Position numbers and translations under genes: made by a program. The notes below the pieces were generated by a model. It made no database searches. It was not told the origin of the DNA and saw only the letters and a program-made list of their open reading frames with translations. A stretch of DNA of 64,000 nucleotides. Origin: Chitinibacter sp. GC72 (GTDB lineage Bacteria > Pseudomonadota > Gammaproteobacteria > Burkholderiales > Chitinibacteraceae). Shown piece by piece: positions 30,416 to 39,902 of this stretch; the stretch's first letter is position 1; every line of letters starts with the position of its first letter. The DNA lies in NCBI RefSeq assembly GCF_009760905.1, contig NZ_VIRW01000002.1:62001-126000 (forward strand). Direction: 5' to 3'.

Positions 30416-31723
30416 TTATTCGGTGACCAAGGTTTCATCCAGAGGTTTGAGATTGAATGTGGTGAGCAATTGATTGCCATCAGCCAGCAACCGGAAACGG
30501 GCTCGCAATTCATCATATTGCCCGCCAACCAGGTCTCGCTGTGCGGTGAAATATTCATTTTCACTATCGAGCAAATCCAGTAACGAGCGCTGTCCCAGGG
30601 AAAACTGCTTGCTATATTCGTCGCGCGCGGACTTGCTTGAATTGGCGTAGCTGGTCAGTACCGGCACCCGCTCTGCGGCAATCATCATCGCATTCCAGGA
30701 CAAAGAGGCATTCTGGCGAACCTGCCGTTCGACACGGCGAACGATTTCTTCGGCAGAATAAACCAGCTCTTTGGTTTCGGCGACATACGCCTTGTCGGCT
30801 CCGCTTTTAAAGAAATAGCGCACTTTTACCATCCCGTAATAGCGCTCGGTTTCTTCAACCCGCAGGCCATCAAGCGAATCGGTATAAATCGCGCCAGCTT
30901 CCAGATCCACGCGCGGGTACATTTGCGATTCGGCCAAACCATACTGGGCCTGGGCTCCGGCGACATCGGCACGCGCGGCTTGCAGCAAGCGATTATTGGC
31001 AACCGCCCAGTTTGCAGCCTCGTCCATCGCAACGGGCAAGCCCTCAGGAACGGCCGGACGCAACAAATCTGCAGGCTGCTCACCCACCAGACGCATATAG
31101 GCAATTTTTGCCTCATTCAAGCTCGATTGTGCTGCTGACACATTGGCTTTGGCTAGGGCCACCCGGGCGTCAATTTGTTCGTCGTCCGACTTGCGGCCAA
31201 AACCGCCTGCCGTACGCATTTTGACCTGATCTGCAGTGCTGAGATGCGCGTCCAGATTCGCTTTGGTCAGCGTTAGCAATTCTTGCTGGCGCAACACATC
31301 CAGATAGGCCTCTGTGGTTTTAAGAGCGACGTCTTCCGAAGTATTGGCCAGGCGGTGGGCTGCGCCCAGTTGTCGCGCTTTTTGACGATTGACTTCATTT
31401 TTAGTCCCCATGCCATCGAACAACATCTGGGTTAGCAGCGCCTGAGCTTCCTTGCGGGTGTAATTTACCCCGCCACCGAATGCCGCGCGGGTAGAAAAAT
31501 TATTCGTGTGTTCCCGCCCGATGCCCGCAGACAATTCAACCTTGGGGTAGTAGCCGCTTTTGGCTTTATCGACTGCAGCGTTGCTCGCTCGTCGTTGCCC
31601 TACATCGGTCTGGATATCAGGGCTGGTTTGCAGTAATTTTTCAACGACCTGGGGCAATGGTGCAGACCATGCTTGTGGTGCAAACACCGCCAGCACGGCC
31701 ATGGTGCAAATACATTTTCGCAT
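30416..31723 (-). CDS. lapE: TolC-family outer-membrane channel (LapE)
   Basis: The outer-membrane exit duct for the adhesin; LapA-type proteins stay threaded in it by their retention module. The 435 residues start with a signal peptide (MAVLAVFAPQAWSAPLP) and contain the two TolC repeats of long helices and short strands (VDKAKSGYYPKVELSAGIG and, about 200 residues later, LAESQMYPRVDLEAGAIY). AGGAG precedes the ATG. It is first in the lapE-lapB-lapC unit, convergent with the adhesin gene. Confidence 0.92.
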   Translation of the reverse strand: MRKCICTMAVLAVFAPQAWSAPLPQVVEKLLQTSPDIQTDVGQRRASNAAVDKAKSGYYPKVELSAGIGREHTNNFSTRAAFGGGVNYTRKEAQALLTQMLFDGMGTKNEVNRQKARQLGAAHRLANTSEDVALKTTEAYLDVLRQQELLTLTKANLDAHLSTADQVKMRTAGGFGRKSDDEQIDARVALAKANVSAAQSSLNEAKIAYMRLVGEQPADLLRPAVPEGLPVAMDEAANWAVANNRLLQAARADVAGAQAQYGLAESQMYPRVDLEAGAIYTDSLDGLRVEETERYYGMVKVRYFFKSGADKAYVAETKELVYSAEEIVRRVERQVRQNASLSWNAMMIAAERVPVLTSYANSSKSARDEYSKQFSLGQRSLLDLLDSENEYFTAQRDLVGGQYDELRARFRLLADGNQLLTTFNLKPLDETLVTE

Positions 31724-31945
31724 GTCTCTAGCTCCTGTATTGAAGAGGCAGCCGGTTTACTTTCGGCAGCTTTTCTTGGGTCTTATTGGAAATAGCGTTC
31801 CGTTTTTATTCATTCAATACAGATCATCGACTAGTGAATAGCAAGCACAATTTATCCTAACGGGCACCTCCTAGCAGGCCAAACCATGACCCTGCCCAAA
31901 GCCTGCATCATCAATGTTTTGGCCGCTAAACTGGAGGATTTGCAC

Positions 31946-31975
31946 ATAAAAAAAGCCACCGAAAACGGTGGCTTG
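31946..31975 (-). terminator. Intrinsic terminator after ubiB
   Basis: On the minus strand AAGCCACCG and CGGTGGCTT pair around a TTTT loop, followed by a run of seven T. It lies just downstream of ubiB. The rest of the 273-bp gap up to lapE must contain the lapE promoter; nothing else is evident. Confidence 0.85.
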
Positions 31976-31996
31976 GATTAACAGATCGGGCACTAA

Positions 31997-33502
31997 TCAA
32001 CGCCAGAATGTGCCCAACAACAGCGCCAGCAGCACGGCGATCACGGCGAGCAGGTAGTTACGTTTTTTCTGCTCCCACATCAGACCTTGGTAGCCAGCCA
32101 GCAAGAGCTCGGTGTGGTTTTGATTGAGCACTTCGTTGAGCTTGCGCGGTAGCGTTGGCAACAGCGTCGCCCACTGCGGCGCTTCGTGTTTCAGCGTCGC
32201 AATCAGGCCGCGCCAGCCGATTTGCTCGTTCATCCAGCGCTCAAGGAAAGGCTTGGCCGTTTGCCATAAATCGAGATCGGGATCGAGCTGGCGACCCAGC
32301 CCTTCGATGTTCAGCAGCGTTTTTTGCAGCAGCACCAGTTGCGGTTGAATCTCGACGTTAAAACGGCGTGACGTTTCAAACAGCCGCAGCAGTACAAAAC
32401 CAAACGAAATCTGGCTCAGCGGCTTGTTAAAGAACGGCTCGCACACGGTACGCACCGCCGCTTCCAGCTCTTCAACGCGCGTGTCCTTGGGCACCCAGCC
32501 GCATTCAATGTGTGCGGTGGCAACGCGGCGATAGTCGCGATTAAAAAATGCCAGAAAGTTAATCGCCAGATACTGCTTATCTGTATCGCTCAGCGAGCCA
32601 ACAATACCAAAGTCTAGCGCGATATACTTATTGTCCGGCGCCACAAAAATATTGCCCGGATGCATATCGGCATGAAAAAAACCATGCCGGAATACCTGGC
32701 TGAAAAAAATCTCGACCCCAAAACGGCTGAGTTTTTTCAGATCCATGCCAGCAGCTTTCAGATCGTCGATTTTGCCGATCGGAATACCGTCCATCCATTC
32801 GAGCACCAGCACTTCGCGAGCGCAGTAGTCGTAGTACACCTCGGGGACGATCAGTTGGTCTGAATCTTTAAAATTGCGACGCAACTGGCTGGCATTCGCC
32901 GCTTCATGCATTAAATCGAGTTCATCGTGCAGATGGCGATCAAACTCAGCCACCACTTCGCGTGGTTTCAGGCGCGGGCCATCGGCAAACAGCTTTTCCA
33001 CGCAGACCGCTAGCACGCGCATCAGCGCCAGATCGCTTTCAATGACCGGCAAAATGCCGGGGCGCAAAACTTTCACCGCCACATGTTTGCCATCGAATAG
33101 CTTCGCGCGGTGCACCTGCGCGACCGAAGCCGAGGCGACCGGCTGCGGATCAAACTGAGCAAACAGCTCGGCGATGGATTTGCCCAGGCTTTTCTCGATT
33201 TGATTGATCGCCGTTTGCGAATCAAACGGCGGCACATTGTCTTGCAATTGCGCCAGCTCGTCGGCGATGTCGGGCGGCATCAAATCGCGGCGCGTGGAGA
33301 GCACCTGGCCAAATTTAACAAACACCGGGCCGAGCGACTCCAGCGCCAGACGCAGCCTTACCGCACGCGGCTGATCAAGCTTGCGCCAGAAAAACAGCGC
33401 CGAAATCAGTTTGCGCAGGCCATGCACACGCTCGTGGCCAAGCAAAAACTCGTCCAGACCAAAATGCACCACGACATAGGCAATTTTAAAAAAACGGAAC
33501 AT
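31997..33502 (-). CDS. ubiB: UbiB-family ubiquinone biosynthesis protein
   Basis: An atypical kinase-like (ADCK/ABC1) membrane-bound ATPase needed for ubiquinone synthesis. The 501 residues carry the family KxGQ motif ([16 protein letters not shown]), an Ala-rich nucleotide loop ([13 protein letters not shown]), the VKVLRPG lysine, the catalytic loop [13 protein letters not shown] and the ALDFGIVG metal motif. Two hydrophobic stretches end the protein, the last near 480-500. It is the third gene of ubiE-ubiJ-ubiB. Confidence 0.94.
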   Translation of the reverse strand: MFRFFKIAYVVVHFGLDEFLLGHERVHGLRKLISALFFWRKLDQPRAVRLRLALESLGPVFVKFGQVLSTRRDLMPPDIADELAQLQDNVPPFDSQTAINQIEKSLGKSIAELFAQFDPQPVASASVAQVHRAKLFDGKHVAVKVLRPGILPVIESDLALMRVLAVCVEKLFADGPRLKPREVVAEFDRHLHDELDLMHEAANASQLRRNFKDSDQLIVPEVYYDYCAREVLVLEWMDGIPIGKIDDLKAAGMDLKKLSRFGVEIFFSQVFRHGFFHADMHPGNIFVAPDNKYIALDFGIVGSLSDTDKQYLAINFLAFFNRDYRRVATAHIECGWVPKDTRVEELEAAVRTVCEPFFNKPLSQISFGFVLLRLFETSRRFNVEIQPQLVLLQKTLLNIEGLGRQLDPDLDLWQTAKPFLERWMNEQIGWRGLIATLKHEAPQWATLLPTLPRKLNEVLNQNHTELLLAGYQGLMWEQKKRNYLLAVIAVLLALLLGTFWR

Positions 33503-33513
33503 GTTCGCCTTTA

Positions 33514-34110
33514 TTACTTGCCGCTTTCAAAGCGGCCCAAGTCAGCCTCGAGTCGAGCCAAACGCTTGTCCAGCCGCGCCAGATCATTGCGCAAGGTATC
33601 CACCTCATCACAGAAGGCCGCCACAACTTCCTTGCGTGGCAGCATCCGGTCTTCGTCGCGCAGGTATTCCACCAGCGTTTCGGTCAGACGCCTGCCCATC
33701 GTTACAGGTGCGTTGGCCAGTTGCTGGCTGCTCGTCACAATCCGGTGCGCAGCAATATCGCCGACCAAGCGCGACAAGTCTTCGGCCACATCCCACGACA
33801 AAGCGCCCAGTGCCGCTCCTGCTTTGCTGGCCAACTCGGGATCGCCCGCCAGCACGACTTGGCGCGATGCAGCCTGCGGGTCGGTCAGACGCAGCGTAAA
33901 AAATTGCAGCGGCAGGCTCAGGCTTGCTTCAGGCAGGCCTTCCGAATGCGCCAGCAAACCATTGGGCATGACGACGACGTTGGCGGCCAGTAGCGGCAAC
34001 TTCACCGCAAAAGTGCGGCCAGCCAGGCGAGACAAATCGGCCTGTGCCGCCGGGGCCTGCCCCAGCAAATGATTGAGCAGAGCCGACAGACTCGCTTGAC
34101 CCAAGGCCAT
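33514..34110 (-). CDS. ubiJ: Ubiquinone biosynthesis accessory factor UbiJ (SCP2 domain)
   Basis: UbiJ has a lipid-binding SCP2 fold and holds ubiquinone intermediates in the soluble Ubi complex. The 198 residues show the SCP2 part first ([30 protein letters not shown]), then a helical C-terminal half ending in a coiled coil ([20 protein letters not shown]). The position between ubiE and ubiB is diagnostic. Its ATG overlaps the ubiE stop as TGATG. Confidence 0.88.
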   Translation of the reverse strand: MALGQASLSALLNHLLGQAPAAQADLSRLAGRTFAVKLPLLAANVVVMPNGLLAHSEGLPEASLSLPLQFFTLRLTDPQAASRQVVLAGDPELASKAGAALGALSWDVAEDLSRLVGDIAAHRIVTSSQQLANAPVTMGRRLTETLVEYLRDEDRMLPRKEVVAAFCDEVDTLRNDLARLDKRLARLEADLGRFESGK

Positions 34111-34847
34111 CAGAATTTGGTTCCTTTATGCAGCGCACACACGCCGCCGGTCATATTGTGGAAATCCGCGCGGCCAAAACCGGCGTCGAGCATCATTTGT
34201 TTCAGCGTTTCCTGATCGGGATGCATGCGGATTGATTCGGCCAGATACTGGTAAGACTCGGCGTCATTGGCAACCAGCTTGCCCATAAAAGGCAGCAATT
34301 TGAACGAATACAGATCGTAAGCCGGCTTAAGCGGCGCCCACACCTTTGAAAATTCCAGCACCAGCAAGCGGCCACCGGGGTTGAGCACGCGATGCATTTC
34401 TTTGAGCGCGGCATCCTTGTGCGTCATATTGCGCAGGCCAAACGCCACCGAAACAATATCGAAGTATCCGTCTGGAAACGGCAGCTGCTCTGCATCACAT
34501 TGCGCTACCGGCAGGGGGTATCCCGCATCGAGCAGACGATCACGACCCACGCCGAGCATCGAGCTATTAATATCAGTCAGCCACACTTGGCCAGTTTTGC
34601 CCACTTTCTTGGCAAAAGCTTTCGAGAGATCACCCGTACCACCGGCAATATCCAGAATCTTGTCGCCCGCTTTGGCGCCACTGGTTTCAATGGTGAAAAA
34701 TTTCCATGCGCGATGCAGGCCAGCCGACATCAGGTCATTCATAACGTCGTATTTTTGCGCGACCGAGTGAAACACTTCGGCGACTTTCTGCGCTTTTTCT
34801 GATTCATTGACGGTGCTAAAACCGAAATGGGTTTTTGAATCGCTCAT
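34110..34847 (-). CDS. ubiE: Ubiquinone/menaquinone C-methyltransferase UbiE
   Basis: A SAM-dependent methyltransferase that methylates the benzoquinol ring during ubiquinone synthesis. The 245 residues contain [17 protein letters not shown], the SAM motif [12 protein letters not shown], the [18 protein letters not shown] family signature, and a C terminus ending [15 protein letters not shown]. It overlaps ubiJ by one base. The DUF971 gene lies 16 bp upstream in the same direction. Confidence 0.96.
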   Translation of the reverse strand: MSDSKTHFGFSTVNESEKAQKVAEVFHSVAQKYDVMNDLMSAGLHRAWKFFTIETSGAKAGDKILDIAGGTGDLSKAFAKKVGKTGQVWLTDINSSMLGVGRDRLLDAGYPLPVAQCDAEQLPFPDGYFDIVSVAFGLRNMTHKDAALKEMHRVLNPGGRLLVLEFSKVWAPLKPAYDLYSFKLLPFMGKLVANDAESYQYLAESIRMHPDQETLKQMMLDAGFGRADFHNMTGGVCALHKGTKF

Positions 34848-34863
34848 TGCGTTCTGCCTTTAT

Positions 34864-35241
34864 TTAAAGTGGTTCACGAGATGCGCCAGCAGCGGCCAGC
34901 TCGTTCAGGTATTTTTGCCAGTAGCTTTGATAATTGGCACCCAATTCATAGAGGTATTGCCATGAGAACAAGCCGGAATCATGGCCGTCGTCAAATACCA
35001 GCTTGAGTGCGTAATGCCCAACGGGTTCGATGGCCTTGATATTGACGTTGATTTTGCCCACCTGCAGCACTTCATTGCCGACGCCGTGGCCACGCACCTC
35101 GGCGGACGGGCTCAGTACGCGCAGATATTCGCACGGCAACTGGTAGCTCGCGCCATCAGCGAAAGCGATTTCAAGCAGGCGCGAAGCCTGATGCAAGGTC
35201 ACAGCGGTGGGATGCGGGGTTTCTGCGGTAAGGCCAGCCAT
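34864..35241 (-). CDS. DUF971 domain protein
   Basis: A 125-residue protein with the DUF971 fold, related to the N-terminal domain of gamma-butyrobetaine hydroxylases. Landmarks: LLEIAFADGASYQLPCEYLR, SPSAEVRGHG, HDSGLFSWQYLYELG. The family is often next to ubiE, as here; its role is unsettled. The frame also allows a TTG at 35250, but the ATG at 35241 gives a typical start. It appears to be the first gene of the ubi operon. Confidence 0.8.
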   Translation of the reverse strand: MAGLTAETPHPTAVTLHQASRLLEIAFADGASYQLPCEYLRVLSPSAEVRGHGVGNEVLQVGKINVNIKAIEPVGHYALKLVFDDGHDSGLFSWQYLYELGANYQSYWQKYLNELAAAGASREPL

Positions 35242-35459
35242 AAGCGTCAATTTGCCAGAAGGAAAATAGCCATCATCATACCGTGCTTAAGGTTTGCTCA
35301 CCACTCGCGAACCGGGGCACGCGCGTCGCAGTTCTGTCATGTCCGGCTTTCACTTTCTGAAAAATAAGTCGTCAATTTGCAGACTTGTAATATTAAGTTC
35401 ACACTAAAGCCTTATTCTCGCAACCAACAATATTGAACTTTTTCCGCGAGGAGCACTAC

Positions 35460-36146
35460 ATGGCCGCCAATATCCTGCTGGTCGAAGATGAACCAGCAAT
35501 TCAAGAACTGATTGCCTTTAACCTGTCACAAGCAGGTCATCATGTAATGCGTGCCGATTCGGTAGAAAGTGCCCAAGGCATTGTACGCAATGCCCTGCCC
35601 GATCTGATTTTGCTCGACTGGATGCTGCCAGGCATGTCGGGCATCGATTTTGCCCGCAAATTGCGCGGGGACGAGCGCACGCGCGCCATTCCGCTGATCA
35701 TGCTCACCGCACGCTCAGACGAGCAAGATAAAATTGCCGGTCTGGAAACCGGCGCCGACGATTACATCACCAAGCCATTTAGCCCGCGCGAATTGCAGGC
35801 GCGGATCAAGGCCGTGTTGCGCCGCCGTGCACCGCAAGCCACCGATGATCCGGTGGAAATCCACGGCTTGCGCCTTGATCCGGTGACGCACCGCGTATCA
35901 GGCAATGGCCAGCCGCTGGAACTGGGGCCAACCGAATTCCGTCTGCTGCATTTTTTCATGACGCACACCGAACGCGTGCACACGCGCGCCCATCTGCTCG
36001 ATCAGGTGTGGGGTGATCATGTCTTTGTTGAAGAAAGAACGGTGGACGTGCATATTCGCCGCCTGCGCTCTTCACTGGAAGGCACCGGTCACGATCATTT
36101 GATTCAAACGGTGCGCGGCTCGGGCTATCGCTTGTCGGTCAACTAA
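35460..36146 (+). CDS. phoB: Phosphate response regulator PhoB
   Basis: An OmpR-type response regulator that activates the phosphate-starvation regulon. The receiver has the acidic pair VEDEP, phospho-acceptor Asp in LILLDWMLPGMSG, Thr in MLTARS and Lys in YITKPFSPREL. The winged helix ends with VDVHIRRLRSSLEGTG and VRGSGYRLS. Start: the ATG at 35460 is preceded by GAGGAG; the upstream ATG at 35433 adds nine atypical residues. It is followed after 75 bp by phoR. Confidence 0.93.
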   Translation: MAANILLVEDEPAIQELIAFNLSQAGHHVMRADSVESAQGIVRNALPDLILLDWMLPGMSGIDFARKLRGDERTRAIPLIMLTARSDEQDKIAGLETGADDYITKPFSPRELQARIKAVLRRRAPQATDDPVEIHGLRLDPVTHRVSGNGQPLELGPTEFRLLHFFMTHTERVHTRAHLLDQVWGDHVFVEERTVDVHIRRLRSSLEGTGHDHLIQTVRGSGYRLSVN

Positions 36147-36221
36147 AGTCAGCACCCGCGTCTGCCCCGGCAGCGCTCTGAAGGGTCGGCACTGACCCGC
36201 GTGTTTCATTAAAGGCCGCAC

Positions 36222-37508
36222 ATGCTCTGGCTTCGTTCGATTATTTATTATTCTTTGACCACCCTGATCGCCCTATTCATCGGAGCAATCGGCGGCGCAG
36301 CCTGGGGGCTGGGCTTTGCGCTGCTCGTCGTTTCGCTGGCCTGCCTGTTTCATATTTTCAATCTGCACCGTTTACATCACTGGCTGGAAAATCCGCAAGT
36401 CGATAATGTGCCCGGCAGCTTTATGCTGTGGCAGGAAGTGTTTGACCAGATTTACGCCGAAGTGCGCAAGCAGAAAAAAGCCAAAGAGCGCCTCGCTGGC
36501 ACGCTGGATCGCTTTTTATCCGCCGCCGAGGCGCTGCCCGATGGCGTGGTCATCCTGGACGACAATGATCGTATCGAATGGTGCAACCCCGCCTCTTGCG
36601 AGCACCTGAGCCTGAATCGCAAGCTGGACATGGGTCAGCCCATCACGCACCTGCTGCGCTACCCCAGCCTGCGCGATTATCTAAAAGAACAGGATTTCAG
36701 CCATCCGGTGATCATCCGCATCAGCCGCCCGAGCGAGCAGACTTTATCGGCGCAAGTGGTGCCGTTTGATTCAACGCGCAAGCTGCTCTTGAGCCGCGAT
36801 ATTACCCAGCTTGAACGTGTCCAGACCGTCCATCGCGATTTCGTTGCCAATGTCTCTCACGAACTGCGCACACCACTAACCGTGGTCGGCGGTTTTATTG
36901 AAACCATGATCGACATGCCTTCATCGGATGCCAAAACGCGCGAGACGCATTTGCAGCTGATGTACGAGCAAACGCAGCGCATGCAGCGGCTGGTCGAAGA
37001 TTTACTGACGCTCTCCAAGCTGGAAAGCGGCGCACAGGTACGCGAAGAAGAAGTCGATATTCCGCAACTGATGCAATTGCTGCGCACCGAAGCCAATGGG
37101 CTTTCGCAAGGCCGCCACACGGTAGAAATAGGCCGCCTTGATCGGCCGCGCCTGATCGGCAATCACGACGAGCTGCATTCGGCATTGGGCAATCTGGTCT
37201 CCAATGCCATCCGCTACACGCCACCTGGCGGCACGATCACCATCGGCTGGGAAAAGCGTGACGATACAGTGTGCTTTACGTGTCGCGATACCGGCATTGG
37301 CATTGCCCCCGAGCATATTCCGCGCCTGACCGAGCGTTTCTATCGCGTTGATCGCGGCCGCTCGCGCAATACCGGCGGCACCGGGTTGGGGCTGGCGATT
37401 GTGAAACATATTCTGCATCGCCATCAGGCGCATATGCTGATCACGTCCGAGCTGGGCAAAGGCAGCGAGTTTGCGGTGAAGTTTCCACAAGCGCGTGTCA
37501 TAGAATAA
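36222..37508 (+). CDS. phoR: Phosphate regulon sensor kinase PhoR
   Basis: A membrane histidine kinase that phosphorylates PhoB. The 428 residues have two N-terminal hydrophobic segments with hardly any periplasmic loop (8-50), a linker, a PAS domain (about 90-195, DGVVILDDNDRIEWCNPAS), HisKA with VANVSHELRTPLTVVGG, and HATPase_c with N (LGNLVSNAIRY), G1 (DTGIGIAPEH), F and G2 boxes (TGGTGLGLAIV). The layout is that of PhoR. No phoU or pst genes follow in this window. Confidence 0.92.
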   Translation: MLWLRSIIYYSLTTLIALFIGAIGGAAWGLGFALLVVSLACLFHIFNLHRLHHWLENPQVDNVPGSFMLWQEVFDQIYAEVRKQKKAKERLAGTLDRFLSAAEALPDGVVILDDNDRIEWCNPASCEHLSLNRKLDMGQPITHLLRYPSLRDYLKEQDFSHPVIIRISRPSEQTLSAQVVPFDSTRKLLLSRDITQLERVQTVHRDFVANVSHELRTPLTVVGGFIETMIDMPSSDAKTRETHLQLMYEQTQRMQRLVEDLLTLSKLESGAQVREEEVDIPQLMQLLRTEANGLSQGRHTVEIGRLDRPRLIGNHDELHSALGNLVSNAIRYTPPGGTITIGWEKRDDTVCFTCRDTGIGIAPEHIPRLTERFYRVDRGRSRNTGGTGLGLAIVKHILHRHQAHMLITSELGKGSEFAVKFPQARVIE

Positions 37509-37744
37509 ACGGCGCGAATAGATACAAACCTCAGCCGGAGCTGCAAGGCTCACCCAGTCAGCGCCCCACTTGCCCAAGTCACAATCTGCCCGTAAATTGC
37601 GGCAATCGCATTTTTTTTGCGTCTGCGCAAAGGCACAGGGCTTGGCTTTGGTTGATAATGCCCCATGTCATTGAAATGCTTTGAACAAGTCAGGATTCAA
37701 AGTCAACGCAGAATCGCCAACTTCAATCATGAGGTCACTTAACT

Positions 37745-38824
37745 ATGAGCAGAATCGCAGCAATCAAACCTTTCGGTCAACGTATCTGGTTGGACAATCT
37801 TTCCCGTGATCTACTGAAATCTGGCGAACTCGCTCGCCTGATCTCTGAAGACGACATCGCTGGCGTGACTTCCAACCCGGCTATTTTCTACAAATCGATT
37901 TCTTCTGACCCACTCTACACCGGCGATCTGGCCGAGCTGAAAAAGCAGGATCTGACTGCTGAACAACGCTACGAAGCACTGGTAGTACCGGACATCCAGG
38001 CCACTTGCGATCTGACTCGTGCCATGTACGATGCGACCAATGGTTTGGATGGCTACGTGAGCCTGGAAGTATCGCCAACGCTGGCCAACGACGCGCAAGG
38101 CACCATCGCCAACGCCAAACGTCTGTGGGCCGCGATTGATCGCCCGAACGCGATGATCAAAGTACCGGCCACCGATGCTGGCGTGATCGCTTTTGAAGAG
38201 CTGATCACCTCAGGTATCAACGTCAACATCACGTTGATGTTCAACCTGAAACACGTTGATAACGTCTTGACCGCCTACATCCGTGGTCTGGAAGCGCGCG
38301 CTGCGGCGGGCCTGCCAGTGGATAAAGTACAAGCCGTTGCTTCAGTATTCCTGTCTCGTGTTGATAGCCTGATCGACCCGCAACTGGATGCCATTGGCAC
38401 ACCAGAAGCGCTGGCGCTGCGCGGCACTGTGGCCAAATCATTCGTTAAAGTGGCTTACCAGCACTACAAAGGCCTGTTCCAGGGCAGCCGTTTTGCCGCA
38501 CTCAAAGCACTGGGCGCAAACCCGCAGCGTCTGCTGTGGGCGTCAACCGGCACCAAAAACAAAGCCTACAACGACGTGATGTACGTTGAAGACCTGATCG
38601 GGCCAGAAACTGTCAACACCGTACCGGACGCCACACTGGCACTGTTCCGCGACCACGGCAATGCAGCCAACACCCTGGAAACCGGCACCGATGCTGCAGT
38701 ACAAACCTTGGTGAAAGTGCGCGAATTGGGCATCAACTACAACCTCGCTGGCGAGCAGTTGCAAGTGGATGGCTTGAAACAATTCGACGAAGCCTTTGCC
38801 AAATTGCTGGATCTGACCAAATAA
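37745..38824 (+). CDS. tal: Transaldolase
   Basis: Transaldolase moves a dihydroxyacetone unit between sugar phosphates in the non-oxidative pentose phosphate pathway. The 359-residue length and sequence fit the longer type found in betaproteobacteria and cyanobacteria: IWLDNLSRDLL, GVTSNPAIFYKSI, the Schiff-base lysine in MIKVPATDAGV, INVNITLMFN and RLLWASTGTKN. It stands alone, with a 236-bp upstream gap that contains an extended -10 candidate (TTGATAAT near 37652) and a terminator downstream. Confidence 0.95.
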   Translation: MSRIAAIKPFGQRIWLDNLSRDLLKSGELARLISEDDIAGVTSNPAIFYKSISSDPLYTGDLAELKKQDLTAEQRYEALVVPDIQATCDLTRAMYDATNGLDGYVSLEVSPTLANDAQGTIANAKRLWAAIDRPNAMIKVPATDAGVIAFEELITSGINVNITLMFNLKHVDNVLTAYIRGLEARAAAGLPVDKVQAVASVFLSRVDSLIDPQLDAIGTPEALALRGTVAKSFVKVAYQHYKGLFQGSRFAALKALGANPQRLLWASTGTKNKAYNDVMYVEDLIGPETVNTVPDATLALFRDHGNAANTLETGTDAAVQTLVKVRELGINYNLAGEQLQVDGLKQFDEAFAKLLDLTK

Positions 38825-38833
38825 GTAGGCAGA

Positions 38834-38916
38834 CAAAAGTTTCCGCCCATCGTTGGCTCGCCTCGCTGTACTACTTGTACTATCTTCGGCTTCGCCGCCT
38901 TGTTCGGAAACTTTTG
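38834..38916. repeat. Long inverted-repeat element downstream of tal
   Basis: CAAAAGTTTCCG (38834-38845) is perfectly matched by CGGAAACTTTTG (38905-38916), enclosing 59 bp that itself contains two GTACTA copies and a CGGCTTCGCCG hairpin. It has no T run, so it is not a simple terminator; the tal terminator is 30 bp further on. It may be an interspersed repeat or a stable RNA 3' structure. Confidence 0.6.
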
Positions 38917-38945
38917 CTCAGTTACTTAATTGGCCGTATTCCACA

Positions 38946-38977
38946 GCAAAGCCCCGCCAGCGTGCGGGGCTTTTTTA
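38946..38977 (+). terminator. Intrinsic terminator after tal
   Basis: GCAAAGCCCCGC and GCGGGGCTTTTTT form a strong stem with a short loop and a T run, about 120 bp after the tal stop. Confidence 0.85.
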
Positions 38978-38986
38978 TACCCTAGC

Positions 38987-39036
38987 CATGTATTGCCACG
39001 TAAAAAATACTCAGCAATCGTTACAGCCACATACCC
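38987..39036 (+). repeat. 50-bp dispersed repeat, copy 3
   Basis: It starts CATGTATTGC and ends ACATACCC, 50 bp, ungapped in box spacing with the other copies; closest to the copy at 45257 (shared CATGTATTGCCA). It lies directly after the tal terminator. The rest of the 370-bp tal-to-parA gap holds the long inverted repeat, the terminator, and A/T-rich DNA before the ParA gene. Confidence 0.7.
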
Positions 39037-39194
39037 TCAATCGACTAGATTATCCACTAGATTTGTAATGACGCAACAAATCGCGGCCCGTCACAATTCT
39101 TTCACCGATTAGTCATAATTTAACCAAACTGTCACATTAAAACTGACAATCTCTGCCATAATTAATGCCGCTTTTTGTTCCGGCCTTATGATTT

Positions 39195-39821
39195 ATGCGC
39201 AAGATTCTGATCGTCAATCCCAAAGGGGGCAGCGGCAAGTCAACTTTGTCGACGCACCTGGCCAGCTGGTTTGCCTGGCAGGAAGCCAAAGTGATGCTGG
39301 GCGATTTGGACAAACAGCACTCCAGCCACCACTGGCTCGATTTGCGCCCGGCGCATCTGCCGCAAATTGCCCGCTGGGAAATTGGCGATGACCACATCGC
39401 CCGCCCACCCAAAGGCAGCCAGGTTGCCGTGCTCGATACGCCAGCCGGGTTTAGCGGCAACAAGCTGAAAAAAGTGCTGAAAATCGTTGATCACGTCATT
39501 GTGCCGATTCAACCCTCGGCTTTCGATCTGTGGGCCTGCGCCGATTTTTTTGAAGAGCTGGCCGAAACCAAGGCGGTGCGTCAGGAAGACGTCCAAGTCG
39601 GCGCTGTGGGCATGCGGGTGAATGCGCGCACCCAGGCGGCCAACCCGCTGCCCGAATTTCTGCGCAAATACGATATTCCGCTACTCACCTGCGTGCGCGA
39701 TACCCAGCTCTACAATCAGACCATCCAGCGCGGTATGAGCATTTTTGATCTGCCACACAGCAAAACCCAGCGCGACCGGGCCGAGTGGCAAGCGCTGATT
39801 GACTGGGTACTCAAACGCTAG
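39195..39821 (+). CDS. Orphan ParA-family ATPase
   Basis: A 208-residue deviant Walker ATPase: KGGSGKSTLSTHLA at residues 10-23 with the signature lysine, LGDLDKQHSS (Walker A') and VLDTPAGF (Walker B). ParA/MinD proteins position cargo such as chromosomes, plasmids or protein clusters. No ParB-like gene is adjacent, so this one is probably a cargo-positioning or unassigned orphan. An 81-bp gap separates it from the kinase-like gene downstream in the same direction. Confidence 0.85.
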   Translation: MRKILIVNPKGGSGKSTLSTHLASWFAWQEAKVMLGDLDKQHSSHHWLDLRPAHLPQIARWEIGDDHIARPPKGSQVAVLDTPAGFSGNKLKKVLKIVDHVIVPIQPSAFDLWACADFFEELAETKAVRQEDVQVGAVGMRVNARTQAANPLPEFLRKYDIPLLTCVRDTQLYNQTIQRGMSIFDLPHSKTQRDRAEWQALIDWVLKR

Positions 39822-39902
39822 CCCCCATCTGGCGACTGAATCTGGCAGCCTGAAGCACATTCGACGTTATAATCGCCTGCTTTCCAGCTTTTAAAGACGC
39901 CC

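Noticed and set aside
35334-35340. CTGTCAT half-site, possible Pho box before phoB
   Set aside because: The second half expected 11 bp later is poor (GGCTTTC), so I do not call autoregulation by PhoB.
39129-39149. CTGTCAC followed by CTGACA, Pho-box-like, before the ParA gene
   Set aside because: The half-sites are 13 bp apart rather than 11, so the match is too loose.
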